Shown: positions 42,316 through 53,909 of the stretch, one piece after another
How the letters are laid out: each line of letters opens with the position of its first letter
Position numbering within the stretch: position 1 is the first letter of the stretch
NCBI GenBank assembly: GCA_001724245.1
Contig: MEDX01000004.1
Coordinates: forward strand, 1 to 64,000
DNA from: Fonticula-like sp. SCN 57-25
Taxonomy: Eukaryota > Nucleariida > Rotosphaerida
Direction: 5' to 3'
DNA: 64,000 nt
Notes under the pieces: generated by a model
Database searches by the model: none
What the model was told of the DNA's origin: nothing
What the model saw: the letters and a program-made list of their open reading frames with translations, nothing else
Made by a program: the position numbers and the translations under genes

Positions 42316-42749
42316 GGACTGTCAAAATCGCATGCGATTACGCATGCAGGGCATAGATGAGCGTAGAACTCCCTTAGCCCCAGGTTTTTGCCAACAGCTT
42401 TGTCGAATGAATAATATGCAAAACTCTTCGTACTGTAAAGCATGATACGGTATGGGTATCTTTGATACTGCGCGAAGTTTTCAGCGACGCTAGGCCAGAG
42501 GGCGGTGCAAGAGGGGGTGAATAGGGGGCTAAGGGGGGCGTTCAAAATCTTGCGTGGTCGTTCGGAGTGTTCGGAAGCTGGTTCGAGAAGCACGGAAAAT
42601 TACGGCGGTTGAGTCGCGACCTGCTAAATTTCTCCGTATAGACAACCTCGATTGAATAAGTGGTAATCGGAGCCCTTTATCACCGATTTGTATTTGCCAA
42701 ACCGAACGGATTTTTCCTTTTTTGGAAAATAGCATACCACGATAAGGTT

Positions 42750-42757
42750 GTGATTGG
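42750..42757 (+). promoter_or_regulatory. GTGATTGG element, array gene 5
   Basis: Inverted CCAAT box 103 bases upstream of the ATG, after TTTTTCCTTTTTTGGAAAA. Confidence 0.5.
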
Positions 42758-42859
42758 CTGTCACTTATCAGGGTTCGTAGTTTTTTCACAAAGTGTGACC
42801 TTGGCACTGTCAGTTTGACACGTCTCCCTTACCCCGTCCCCCGAGGATCTCCGAGCGCG

Positions 42860-44156
42860 ATGGACGAGCCTACGCCTACGATGTATCCCTTTGGGATGTC
42901 CTGCAAGGAGTTTACTGGCGAAAACGGCGGCGTTTCCTTTTCGCAGTTCTATTTCATCTCCACAGGCTGCAAGGAAGACTCGTTCGTTTTGAGCATCACT
43001 TGGGCGTTCATTATCATTGCCTTGGTCGGGGTGCGCGGCAATTCTCTGTCTGATGCCGCGGTGGCTGACTTTCTTCGTCGCATAGCTTGTCTTTACATTA
43101 GCGATGCTCTTCCATACGCTGGTTACGACCAAGCGGATGGCGGTGCCGGCGCGCGTCGCCACCTACGCTTCCGTCAGTTTGGCCTGTGCGTGCTTTACCT
43201 TTCCTTTTATAGAGCTAATGCCTGCATTTTAGCGCGTGTTGTCGGCCTACTCCTTACGCTGTATGCGGTCGCGACACCAATTCGAATGTACTTTATGACC
43301 GCTCCTCTTATTTTCATGATCGTGGCGGGATGCGTTCTCGAGTTCAACTGGCTCAAGGTAATGTCGCGGACGGACTGGAGCCGTGTCGAGGGCACCAAGC
43401 GTCTTCAGTGGAACTGGTACAAGACGGGTCTCATCGCTTTCTGCGTTGTATTCTCCGTCGGACTCATGGCAACCTGGGCGATCGCCGCGCCAGTTCTCCG
43501 TGCGATGGGCGCCTCCCCCCGCACCATCAACATTGCAGTTTGGGCAGGGTTTGTGTGGTTCACCATATGGATATGGGTCTTCTTTGCTCTTTCCGTCGTT
43601 TCGCTTCGCAAGCTTAGCCGCCGGCTTTCGGAAATGGTTCATCGTGCGGAAACGAGCGGCACGGGTGAGGCGCCAGACGCGGTCGTCACTTTGCTGCAGA
43701 AGGTATACAGCTGCTCTCATTATGTTGTTTTGTCTGTGCTCATTATGTGTTGCACAGCTCAAGGTTGGCGGCTGGGTGCTCGGCGTTTTTATCTTTATTG
43801 CTGCGTTGTCAATGTCAGGATTGGTCGCTTCCCTAGCAGTGCACGACTTCAACACCCACAATACGTTGATGTGGATTTACTTTGGCATGGTGTTGGGCGA
43901 GATTGCGGCCAATGTTGCTTTTGTCTACATGGGCGTTCGCCGCCGTTCCCAGTTCACCAGTACGCAGTCGCGCGGCTCGACCGACATCAAGAGCAAGACG
44001 GCGCCGGGCAGCAAAATGGGAACGCAGACAGGCATCTCAAAGAACAACACGGAGCTGTCGGAGCTTGCGACGATGGACGACTACCTTACCAAGACGAAAG
44101 AGATGCAGTCCGAGTGGAATGAGGTGACCAATAACGCCTTTGTCCCGCCGGTATGA
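42860..44156 (+). CDS. Seven-TM receptor-like protein, array gene 5 (A/E subgroup)
   Basis: Four exons; exon 1 42860-43030 (57 codons, donor GTGCGC), exon 2 from about 43085 (LVFTLAMLFHTLV), exon 3 from about 43234 (RVVGLLLTLYAV), exon 4 from about 43759 (LKVGGWVLG). N-terminal PTMYPFGMSCKEFTG and TGCKED give the two Cys. Loop 1 is TKRMAVPARV. Like gene 1, helix 1 is FVLSITWAFIII-type, placing it in the A/E subgroup although it is at the other end of the array. Loop 3 has TSGTGEAPDAVVTLLQK; the tail keeps TELSELATMDDYL and ends FVPPV. Function unknown. Confidence 0.8.
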
Positions 44157-44537
44157 GCAGCGCCATCGCCCCGCTTCTTGGTAGATGCAGGCATCCCTAG
44201 AGCATTCTCGTTGTTCTTTTACGTGGTCAATTTTCATGTATAAACAAGCACACGAGTTTTGATAAAAAAAAATTAACAATGAAACAAATAGAGTAGTATA
44301 ATATATCGCAAAAAACTTTTTCTTTCGTGCTTGTGACCGACTTGACATGTTGACCACCAGCTCGGCCGATTTAGCCCCCGAATCCACCCCCGAATCTGAT
44401 CAGTTTTCCGCTCTTTCCTCCTCGTCAGTGTTAACAACAGGGCGCAGCTGCCTTTGGTACGGCCGCCGCCGCCTGGGTGCCTTTCGCTCACGCCTGCCCC
44501 CCTCGTTGTAGCTGCCGGTGTTATCACGAACGCGGCT
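44157..44537. other. Intergenic, array gene 5 to COPA
   Basis: No NCA2 relic is visible here, marking the right edge of the duplicated unit. The left half is AT-rich; the right half is the COPA leader. Confidence 0.6.
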
Positions 44538-47500
44538 ATGGAGGAAACTGCTGTGAGCTCGCGCGTGCTCACAAAGTTTGAGACGAAATCGTCCCGCGTC
44601 AAGGGCCTTTCGTTCCATCCCAAGCGCCCGTGGATCCTTGCCAGTCTGCACACTGGTACCATCCAGCTGTGGGATTACCGTGTGGCCGTTTTGCTGGATC
44701 GCTTTGACGAGCATGAGGGTGCGTTTGGGCCTTGGGCCGAGGTCGGCGAAGCTGATGTTGCTGTTCTTTTTGCCTTGTAGGCCCCGTTCGTGCCGTTTCG
44801 TTCCACAACTCGCAGCCGCTCTTTGTTTCGGGTGGCGACGATAGCAAGGTGAAGATCTGGAACTACAAGCAGCGCAAGTGCTTGTTTACGCTTTCCAACC
44901 ACCAGGACTATATCCGCACGGCGTACTTTCACCACGAGTATCCCTGGATTGTGACCGCCTGCGATGATCAGACGATCCGCATCTGGAACTGGCAGTCGCG
45001 CACGTCCATTGCGCGTCTGTCGGGCCACACCCACTACACCATGTGCGCTCAGTTCCACCCGAAGGAAGACCTTCTTGTTTCGGCTTCGCTCGACGGAACC
45101 GTGCGCGTCTGGGATATTTCTGGACTTCGCAAGCGCGCGGCCATGCCCGGCCCGTCGTCCTTTGACGAAAACAAGAACCAGGCGGCGCAGACCGACCTCT
45201 TTGGAAACTCTGACGCCATTGTCAAGTTTGTGCTCGAGGGCCACGACCGCGGCGTTAACTGGGCGAGCTTCCACCCCACCCTGCCGCTCATCGCGTCGGC
45301 CTCGGACGATCGCCAAGTTAAGCTGTGGCGCATGAACGAGACCAAGGCGTGGGAGGTCGACCACTGCCGCGGCCACTTTAACAATGTCTGCTGCGTTATT
45401 TTCCACCCGCGCCAGGAGCTCATCCTGTCCAACTCTGAGGACCGCACGATGCGCGTGTGGGACATGTCCAAGCGCAACTGCCTGATGACGGTCCGCCGCG
45501 AGCACGACCGCTTCTGGATGCTGGCCGCCCACCCCGAGCAGAACCTCTTTGCCGCCGGCCACGACACGGGTCTCCTCGTCTTCAAGCTAGAGCGCGAGCG
45601 CCCGCCGTTCGCCGTCTACCAGGACACGGTCTACTACGTCAAGGACAAGTACCTGCGCTGCCTGGACCTGCCGACGGGCCGCGATACCATCCTCGCGACC
45701 ATCCGCCGTCAGGTGGCCCTCGGCGTCCAGCCGCGCGCCGTCCTCTTCAACCCGGCCGAGAACGCGCTGCTCGTCTACTGGCGCAGCGAGGGCGGCTCGT
45801 ACGAGCTCTTCCAGCTGCCGCGCAATGCGACGCCCGAGAACGTGCCCGAGTCCAAGCGCGGCGTCGGCCTCGGCGCCGTCTTTGTGGCCCGCAACCGCAT
45901 CGCCGTGCTCGACAAGGGGAAGCAGCTTCTCGTTAAGAACCTCAAGAACGAGCTCACCAAGCAGTTCAAGGTCCCCAACAATGTGGACGGCATCTTCCCC
46001 GCGGCGGCCGGCAGCGTTCTGCTCCGCAGCAACGACTCGGTCTCGCTCTTTGACCTCCAGCGCAAGGAGGTGGTCGGCGAGCTCACCACGCCGTCTATCA
46101 AGTATGTTTCGTGGTCGCAGGACGGCTCGATGGTCGCGCTCCTTTCGCGCCACACGCTCATCATCGCCAACAAGCGCCTCGAGCAGCTTTGCTCCATCCA
46201 CGAGACCATCCACATCAAGAGCGGCGTGTGGGACGACGAGGGCATCTTTATCTTTACCACGCTCAATCACCTCAAGTACGCGCTGCCCAACGGCGACGTC
46301 GGCATCATCCGCACCATCGAGCAGCCGCTGTACGTCACGCGCGCCAAGGGCGTCACCGTGCACTGCCTCGACCGCGACGGCAAGCCGCGCATGCTGAGCA
46401 TCCTCAACACCGAGTACAAGTTCAAGCAGGCGCTCATCGAGCGCAAGTACGACCGCGTCCTTACCATCATTCGCGAGTCGAACCTGGTCGGCCAGTCCAT
46501 CATCGCCTACCTCACCCAGAAGGGTTACGCCGAAATTGCGCTCCACTTTGTTCGCGACGAAAAGACGCGCTTCAACCTGGCCCTCGAGTGCGGCAACCTG
46601 CAGGTGGCCGTGGAAATGGCCACCGCCATCGACAAGGAAGAGTTCTGGAATGTGCTGGCGGACGCCGCCCTGAAGCTCGGCAACATCCAGGTCGTCGAAA
46701 TGGCGCTGCGCCGCGTGCGCAACTTTGAGCGCCTCGCGTTCCTCTACCTCGTCACGGGCAACGTGGCCAAGCTCGAAAAGATGCTAGAGGTCGCGATGAC
46801 GCGCAAGGATGTGCAGGCCGTCGCGCACACGTCCATGTTCCTCGGCGACTATGACACGCTCGTGAGCCTGCTGCGCAGCGTCGGCCAGAACACGCTTGCG
46901 TATGTTCTCGCCGCGTCTCACGGCCTCGGCGAGGTTGCCGAGGCGATCCTGCCGACGCTCGGTCTCGAGGAGGCGCCGGCCGTCCCCGAGGGCACGCTGT
47001 TGATGCCGCCGTCGGTGATTCTTCCGCACGCCGAGCTCAACTGGCCGCAGCTCAATGTATCCCGGTCTGTCTTCAGTGGCGCTTTGAGTGGGGGTGCTGC
47101 GATCGCTGCCGCACAGGAGCAGGCCGAGCAGCAGCAGCGCAAGATTGCTGTCGACGCCGGCGAGCACGACGTTGACCTGGACGACGAGAGCGGCGAGCCG
47201 TCCGGCTGGGGCGGTGACGACGACGAGGACTTTGACATGGCTGGCACGAGCGGCGCCAAGAGCGGCAAGGCTGCCGCGCTCAGCGACGAGGAGGACCTTG
47301 ACATGGCCGGCGGCGGGTGGGAGATTGAGGATGCCGACATTCACCTCGACCTCGAGGAAGCCGGCGGCGCCGTGGACAAGGAGGTGCTCGAGTCATACTA
47401 TGTGCCGCCGTCGCAGGGCGTCAGCTTTGCGGACGCGTGGGTGCGCTCGTCGTCGTCGCACATTGACCACATCGCGGCCGGTTCGTTCGAGTCTGCGATG

Positions 47501-48244
47501 CAGCTGCTGCACAACCAGCTGGGCATTGTCAACTTTGCGCCGCTCAAGGGCCACTTTATGGAGTCGTTCACCGGCTCGCGCGCCTTTTTGCCCGGCGTCG
47601 CGCAGGTGCCCGCGCTTGCGGTGCCGCTTACGCGCGGCAACCAGCCCATCGCGCCCGTCACGCTGGTGACGCTCAACGCGCAGCTCGCCGCTGCGTACCG
47701 CCTCGTCACGGCGGGCAAGTTTGCCGAGGCAATCAACGCGTTCCGCGACATTCTGCACAGCACGCTCTTTGTGCGGCGCACGCGCAACGACGACGCGGAC
47801 ATTGACGAGATTGTGTCTATTGCGCGCGAGTACTTGCTCGGTCTCCTGGCCGAGACGGTTCGCAAGCAGCTGCCCAAGGAGGACGCCTCTCTGAATGTGC
47901 GCAAGGCCGAGCTGGCGGCGTACTTTGCGTGCTGCAAGATGCAGCCGATTCACACGGCCCTCGCCCTTTCGTCGGCCATGACGGCCGCGTACAAGGCGCG
48001 CAGCTATTCGGTCTCTTCCACCTTTGCCCGCCGCCTCCTGGACATGAACCCCAAGCCCGAAATGGCGACGCAAGCCAAGAAGGTGCAGGCCGTCTGCGAC
48101 AAGGCCGGCGCCGACGAGGCGCAGCTCAACCTGGACCTCCACAACCCTTTCACCGTGTGCGGCATCGACTTTGTGCCCCTCTACCGCAGCAGCAAGAGTG
48201 TCAGCTGGTACGCCCCGCATACCTCGCCTCACATTCCGATGTAA
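44538..48244 (+). CDS. COPA: Coatomer subunit alpha
   Basis: Exons 44538-44718 and 44781-48244 (donor GTGCGT) give 1214 residues, the usual alpha-COP length. The protein is the large WD40 subunit of the COPI coat for Golgi-to-ER transport and binds KKxx cargo signals. The N-terminal propeller (about 1-320) has blades such as [40 protein letters not shown] and [11 protein letters not shown]. The WD-associated solenoid follows, with [20 protein letters not shown]. An acidic Asp/Glu/Gly linker lies near 860-910, and the C-terminal domain that binds epsilon-COP ends [20 protein letters not shown], typical of the family. An AATAAA lies about 135 bases after the stop. It interrupts the 7TM gene series. 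Confidence 0.97.
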
Positions 48245-48593
48245 ATTTACCAATGCGTCGTGTTCTACTTTTAGCCCAATGTGCCGCGCTGTCTTCCTCC
48301 CCTCTCATGACGGCATCGCGTGCCCCGTTTGCACGATTGCCCAGATCGGCCTGGAGCGCCGTTGATTCGAACATTGTTTACCGAATAAAGCAATAGGAGC
48401 ACTCCGATCACATTTTGTGCACAACTTGGCGGCCCAGCCTTTTCCAAAAGCCATTCGCGATTGCGTACTACAGGTGGGGTAGCCCATATGGGCAACTTGG
48501 CAGGAATTCCAAAAGAGCTTCGCGCGTGCGTGGGAAAGGCCAGTGTTGCTTTTGCAGAGGCAACCCACGCGATCGCCCGTCTTTACGTGTGCC
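48245..48593. other. Intergenic COPA to 7TM gene 6
   Basis: A 349-base spacer with the COPA poly(A) signal (GAATAAAG near 48380). No NCA2 relic and no GTGATTGG element seen. Confidence 0.55.
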
Positions 48594-49866
48594 ATGTCTG
48601 GGGCCGAGCTTGCGTACAGCCCCGACTGCCCGGTGTTCACCGGCGGGCTCACGGCCAAGGGTTACTACACTGACATTTACTTGTTCGTGAACGATGGATG
48701 CGTGCCGTCCTTGGCGTTCTTCGCGGTGGGCGGGCTCAACTTTTGCTTGAACGTTGCGGTGGTGCGTAGCGCGGCTGGCAGCACCTCTTTTCGTGTTGCT
48801 GACTGGGGATGGCCTGCAGGCGATCTCCACTTTCATCATGTTCTGGCACCTGTTTAGCAGGACGAAGAAGGTCACGGCCGCCTCGCGCATCGTCCTCTTC
48901 GCGTTTATTGCTTCAATCAGTTGCGTTGCCCTTTTTTTTTGGACGTGTGCTGACCGCCGGCCAATGTTTTGTAGTGGTGGTCATTTCTTGCATTCTGTTT
49001 TTGATGGCGCCGCAGGCCGAGATTCGCCTCTTCATTTACGGGATGGCCATGTTCTTCACCATCGCCACCGGCGTCGCCAAGAACCTCACGTGGCTGCGCG
49101 TTGTCGGCTCGACCGCGCTCACTTCTAAGCGTTCGCGCCGCGGCTTCACCGCCAAGTATAAGGTCCTCCGCTGGAAGTCGCACGTTTTCCTCGGCATCTT
49201 TTTCGTCGGCCTCCAGGCGACCTGGACCTTTGCCCCGCTCTACCTCGCCGCCGGCAATGTTGTTGGGTACAACACTTCGATCGCCGCTGGCCACATCATC
49301 GTCGGCTTCTTTGCGCTGGCCATGTGTTTGTTCAGTCACTACTCGACCCGCATGTTTATGAAGTGCCTCGAGGAGGTGGTCAATGGGCCGGGCAGCAACA
49401 AGCCTGATGCGATCCCAAAGGTGCTGCATAAGGTACGCTTTTCTTTATGGGCTACTCTGCTTTTGAAGCTCACACGCGCGCGCGACAGGTGAAGAAGACC
49501 TTTTGGATCACCAGCATCGCGCTCTTCACCGGGTTCGTCGCCGCGACCGGTATTGGAATCTGGGTGCTGGTCTCGCCGGGCACGCTGACGCCGTACGCCG
49601 GTCTAACGTCGGTTACCTGGTCCTCTCTTGTCATCGCTGGCTGCGTTTTCACCTTCTCCTATGTGGTCGCCCGCAACCCCGACGACCACAAGACCATCAA
49701 CACGTCCAGCGAGGGCGATTCGTCGTCGACGCCGTCCAAGCTCAAGACGACAGTCAAGTCGACCAGTCACGAGCTCTCGTCCGTCAACGCCACGATCACG
49801 GAAACCGCCACGGACGAAATGGACGCATACCTCGAGGCCTCGCGGTCGTTCAAGGAGGAAGTTTAA
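48594..49866 (+). CDS. Divergent seven-TM receptor-like protein (sixth family member)
   Basis: Exon 1 48594-48761 (56 codons, donor GTGCGT), exon 2 from 48820, exon 3 from about 48973, last exon from about 49490. Overall identity to the array is low, but the layout is the same: Cys-bearing N-terminus, seven helices, basic loops 1-3, introns at equivalent places. Shared residues include NLTWLRV (array: EFNWLKV) after helix 3, and KPDAIPKVLHKVKK (array: APDAVVSLLRKIK) spanning the last splice site. The tail is Ser/Thr-rich with ELSSVNATIT and a final EMDAYLEASRSFKEE, recalling ELSELATMDDYL. Loop 2 is longer and more basic (SKRSRRGFTAKYK). It is best read as an old paralogue outside the recent duplications. 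Confidence 0.75.
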
Positions 49867-50806
49867 TGTCGAATTGCATCGATAATGCGCGAGCATACAT
49901 TTTTGGTTTCAAGTGCCTGTTAAGTGAACAAGTTTTTTGGCTTCTTATTCTTATCATTCCAGATTCAAACCCTTATTCTTATTTTTATGATTACAATAAG
50001 TTTTGTATTGCGATGTTCTGTAACGCATTAGTAGTACCCTGTCACTCCCACATTCGCAAATTAGCCACTATTCCAAGAGAAATAGACACGGTGGGGTGTC
50101 ATGGACATCAGGCATACTTAAAAATGTGACCAGGCATGTATGACAGTATGCTCAGACGTGCACTGTACTTTAACTTTGGCGCCGTTGACCTAGACTGTGG
50201 CAAGTGTTGCCGCGGTTGCTCGGCAGCTGCACGGCGGCGGCCTCCAATCGCGAGCCAATCACAATCGAGCACAAATTTGAACAATTTGTAAATTTGATTT
50301 TCAACCAATCAACAATCGAGGGGATCCAAACTTGAGTTTGCCGCTGGATTGAAGGACGCCCTCTCTCTCCCCTCACGTCCTACCTCTGCTTACGTGAAAG
50401 CAGTGCTTGGAAGGGTACGTCGGCTTGTCTGTGGCGGCGCTTGGGAGGGGATGTGCTGGGAAGGTGGGGATTTAACGATTTGACGGAGACTGCGGCCGAT
50501 GCTGGATTGTGGAGCGGCGTCAATCCGGCGGATGGATGCATCCAAGGGATGGTGGAGCCCTGCGCGAAGGGATCCTGGATGCCTAGTGGGCGCATCCTGA
50601 CGCGTTATGCGGAGGATTCGCGCTTACGAAGCGAACGGCTACCCGAAACGCTAGCGAAACTCTGCCTCTGGATGGCACTTGGTTGTGGTAGATGCAGTGT
50701 TGGTGTGTTGTGGATGGATGCCGCGCATCCGAGTGGTTTGCCCTCTCTCATCGTGTAATCCGCATCCAGACTCTGTTGTGCTCATTCTGCGCGCTCTCCC
50801 TCTTAG
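49867..50806. other. Long intergenic region upstream of RPS5
   Basis: Nearly 1 kb. AT-rich to about 50350, then GC-rich with repeated GGATGGATGC/GCGCATCC motifs near 50530-50720. No gene supported; the RPS5 promoter and a pyrimidine-rich leader (CTCTCCCTCTTAG) end it. Confidence 0.6.
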
Positions 50807-51471
50807 ATGGCTGATCAGGTGGATGCCGTGCCGGCTGCCTCGAACGAGGTGAAGCTTTTTGGCAAGTGGTCGTTCGACGATGTCGAGATCAAGGACATGT
50901 CCGTTGAGGATTACATTGCTGCCAAGTCCAAGCACGCCACCGTGCTCCCGCACACTGCTGGCCGCTACTCGTCGAAGCGCTTCCGCAAGGCCCAGTGCCC
51001 GATCGTTGAGCGCCTCACTGTCGCGCTCATGCGCAAGGGCCGTAACAACGGCAAGAAGCTCATGGCCGTCCGCATCATGAAGCACACCTTCGAGATCATC
51101 AGCTTGACGACCGACAAGAACCCCGTCCAGATCGTCGTTGATGCCGTGATCAACGCTGGTCCCCGCGAAGACTCTACCCGCATCGGTTCTGCCGGTACCG
51201 TCCGTCGCCAGGCCGTTGATGTGTCCCCTCTCCGCCGCGTCAACCAGGCTATCTGGCTCCTCACCACCGGTGCTCGCGAGTCGGCCTTCCGCAACGTGAA
51301 GACCATTGCTGAGTGCCTTGCTGATGAGCTCGTTAACGCTGCTAAGGTGCGCTCTTTTCTTTGTGATCGAATTTTTTGTACTAATGCGACGTGCGTCTTT
51401 AGGGCTCCTCGAACAGCTGGGCCATCAAGAAGAAGGACGAGCTCGAGCGTGTTGCCAAGTCCAACCGCTAA
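50807..51471 (+). CDS. RPS5: 40S ribosomal protein S5 (uS7)
   Basis: Exons 50807-51346 and 51403-51471 give 202 residues. uS7 sits in the head of the small subunit near the E site and contacts mRNA. Landmarks are [91 protein letters not shown] and the C-terminal [20 protein letters not shown]. Donor GTGCGC, a CTAAT branch-like site. The start ATG directly follows a pyrimidine tract, as is common for ribosomal protein genes. Confidence 0.98.
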
Positions 51472-51745
51472 TTACTTTGTACATGGGATAATGGTTACAG
51501 CCTTTGGATTTCGAATTCTCGCTTTTCATAGTCCAATGTGGGGGATGAGGGTGAAGGTTTACCTGATCCACCTATCCAATAGGGGTATTGGTGGGTTTCT
51601 TTGCACGGCGTGATAGTGGTAGAGTTTTAAGCGTAACAGCCGAATTTATTCTTTAATTTTTCCACGGAGCGTACAACATAAAGTAATGCAATATTGGAGC
51701 GTACAATGATTTCAAAAGTCTTCCATAGTCGAAAGAGGAGGGTGT

Positions 51746-53379
51746 TTATCCAAAGTTGAAGTGGAAATTCTGGAAAGGGCCGCGCCCTCCCTGCCCGCCG
51801 CCAAACATGTTGAAAATATTTTGATGGTGCTGGTGCTGCTGGTGGTGGTGCTGCTGCTGCCCACCCGACGGGTCATTGGGATCGGACCCCATGTCGTACT
51901 GCTTGCGCTTTTCGTCGTCCGAGAGGACCTCGTAAGCGAGGTTGATCTGGGCCATGCGCTTCTCAGCCTTTGGCCGGTCCTCGGGCGACTGCTTGTCGGG
52001 GTGCCACTCCTGGGCCAGCTTGCGATACGCGCGCTTGATGTCGGCCTTTGAGGCGGACTTTGGAACGCCGAGGGTCGCATAGTAGTCGTTCTTGTTGGCA
52101 TTCGTCATCGCCACCTCGGCGCGACGCTTGCCATCGGCGGCCTCCTTGTACCCGGGGTTAATCTCGGTCGCGCGGTTAAAGTCGCGCAGTGCTGCAATGG
52201 CGGCGAGGTTAGTATGCGCGACAGTCATAGAATGAAAGGAGGACGCACCCGACTCGTAGTCTTCGAGCAGCATGTGCGCCTCGGCGCGCTGGAACACGGC
52301 CTCTGCGTCGTCGGGCCTGCTGTCGACGAGCGCCGAGCACGCCTGCAGGGCGCTCTTGCCGTCGTGCGCCCCAATGTGCGCGCGGCACAGCGACATCATC
52401 AGGCTCGCGCGCTGCTCCTTGTATGCCGCGGGCACCTTGGGCAGCACCGTGTTGATGTGCGCGACAAGCTCATTGGACGCGCCCTTCTTGGCCAGCAGCG
52501 CCTCAGCGCGAGCGAGGCCTTTTTGAACCACGCGCGCCTCCTTGTGCATCGTCCGGCAGCCCTTGTACTCGGGGTCCAGCTTGAGGCACTTTTGCAAAAC
52601 ACTTTAGAAAAGGAAAAAGACACTGCGTTAGCGAGACGGCATGGCGGGCAAAGGAAAGCGTACTCGACGGCCTTGTCAGTCTCGCCGAGGGCGATGTGCG
52701 CCGCGGCGGCCTTGGGGTACACGTCGAGCGAGTTGGCGCTGAGCTGCATGACGCGAAGGAACTCGCCGAGAGCGAGGTCGCTCTTGCCTTCCAGCATTGC
52801 GCAGTCGCCAGAGACGACGCGCAGCGCGGCAAAGTGCGGCGCCAACCGGGTGGCGGCGTGGAGCTCGCCGGCATGTGCAGCGCACGATGCCTGGTCGTGC
52901 GCCGCTTGCACGGCCTTCCACAACGACTCTAGCTGCAAAAGGTCACGACCAAGCTGGGCGGCCTCGTCGTCGCCCGGCTTTTGCGCGAGCACCGCTTGCA
53001 CATCGTCGTTGCCTCGCTCGATATTGCCAAAGTAGAGATTGAGCTTGCCGCGCTGGAGACGCGCGGGGAGGAAGGCGTCGTTGAGGGACACAACAACGTC
53101 AAGGTCCTTGAGCGCGTGAAGCGGCTTGCTCAGCTGCGACTGCGCAATGGCGCGGTGAAAGTACGCCAGGTAATCCGTCGGGTCGGCCGCTAGCAAACAC
53201 GTCGTGTTAGCGCGCGCATCCCTACGAGAGGTAAAAACCGTACCAATAACAGAGTTTAAGCGCTCAACTGCCGCGGAAGCCTGGCCGCTAAACAGCAACG
53301 TCTTTGCTTCATCTAGCCCTGACGAGGCGCGCGCGCTCGCCACCGCCAGCAGCAGGACCACAAGCACGGCTCGCCGCAT
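51746..53379 (-). CDS. DNAJC3: DnaJ homolog C3 / P58IPK, ER co-chaperone
   Basis: The ATG at 53379 opens a clear signal peptide ([17 protein letters not shown]). TPR units follow through exons near 53190-52660 and 52600-52230 (for example [59 protein letters not shown]). The C-terminal J domain ([19 protein letters not shown]) has the HPD motif in WHPDKQ. The protein ends with a Gln/His-rich run and a Gly/Phe-rich tail (FQNFHFNFG). Domain order matches DNAJC3/P58IPK, a lumenal ER chaperone helper for BiP. No KDEL-type signal is visible. Four to five exons; inner boundaries approximate. Confidence 0.9.
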
Positions 53380-53548
53380 CCCTGCAGTCTATCTGTTGAC
53401 CGACCAATCGAGCCGCGCCACGTCGGGAAATCGAGGGAGGACGCCTGTGACAAGACTGTCACAACATATATTGCGACAGGCCTGTTGCAGGCCAACTCGT
53501 TTTTCTTTGTACACTCGTGTCCGAGGCACACAGGTCGGCATCGGAAGG
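53380..53548. promoter_or_regulatory. Divergent promoter DNAJC3 / QCR6
   Basis: 169 bases between opposite start codons, with a GACAAGACTGTCACAAC stretch forming a weak inverted repeat. Shared promoter inferred from position. Confidence 0.45.
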
Positions 53549-53909
53549 ATGGGCAAGCCGGAGAAGCTCGTTATTGAGGACCTCACTGTGCGTGCCTTGA
53601 TGGTTTGGCGCATGCGTGAAAGCGCGTTCTCACATTTTTCATATTCGTTTTCTTTTTGGTCTGCAGGAGGATCCCAAGCCGATCATTGAGGCTCACTGCG
53701 CCGATACCCACTGCTCGACCCTCAAGCAGCTGCTCGAGGCGTGCACCGCGCGTGTCGAGATCAACCCGCGCTCGGGAGAGACGTGCACCCAGGAGCTTTT
53801 TGAGTTTGCTCACTGCGTGGACCACTGCGTACGCCTGCTTGTTTTGTATTGGGCTAGTTCTTACATTTCGCCGCAGGCCGCCCCCAAGCTCTTTGCCAAC
53901 CTCCGGTAA
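53549..53909 (+). CDS. QCR6: Cytochrome bc1 complex hinge subunit (QCR6/UQCRH)
   Basis: Three exons (53549-53587, 53667-53828, 53877-53909) give 77 residues. The hinge protein of respiratory complex III helps cytochrome c1 bind cytochrome c. Cysteines HCADTHC and CTQELFEFAHCVDHC give the twin CX9-13C pattern of UQCRH, and the ending AAPKLFANLR matches the family's HKLFNNLK. Donors GTGCGT and GTACGC. The N-terminus is short, without the long acidic stretch found in yeast QCR6. Confidence 0.93.

Larger units (their letters stand above)
41392..42859. other. Gap between array genes 4 and 5
   Basis: At 1.47 kb the largest gap in the array. It holds the most decayed NCA2 relic (41493-41560) and a short minisatellite (42259-42315), then the promoter of gene 5. 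No further gene is supported; minus-strand frames here are short and lack domains. Confidence 0.6.

Noticed and set aside
33953-44156. Array as bacterial-style operon or horizontally acquired cluster
   Set aside because: Each gene has its own introns with the local GTRCG donors and its own promoter element, and the duplication unit includes part of the native NCA2 gene.
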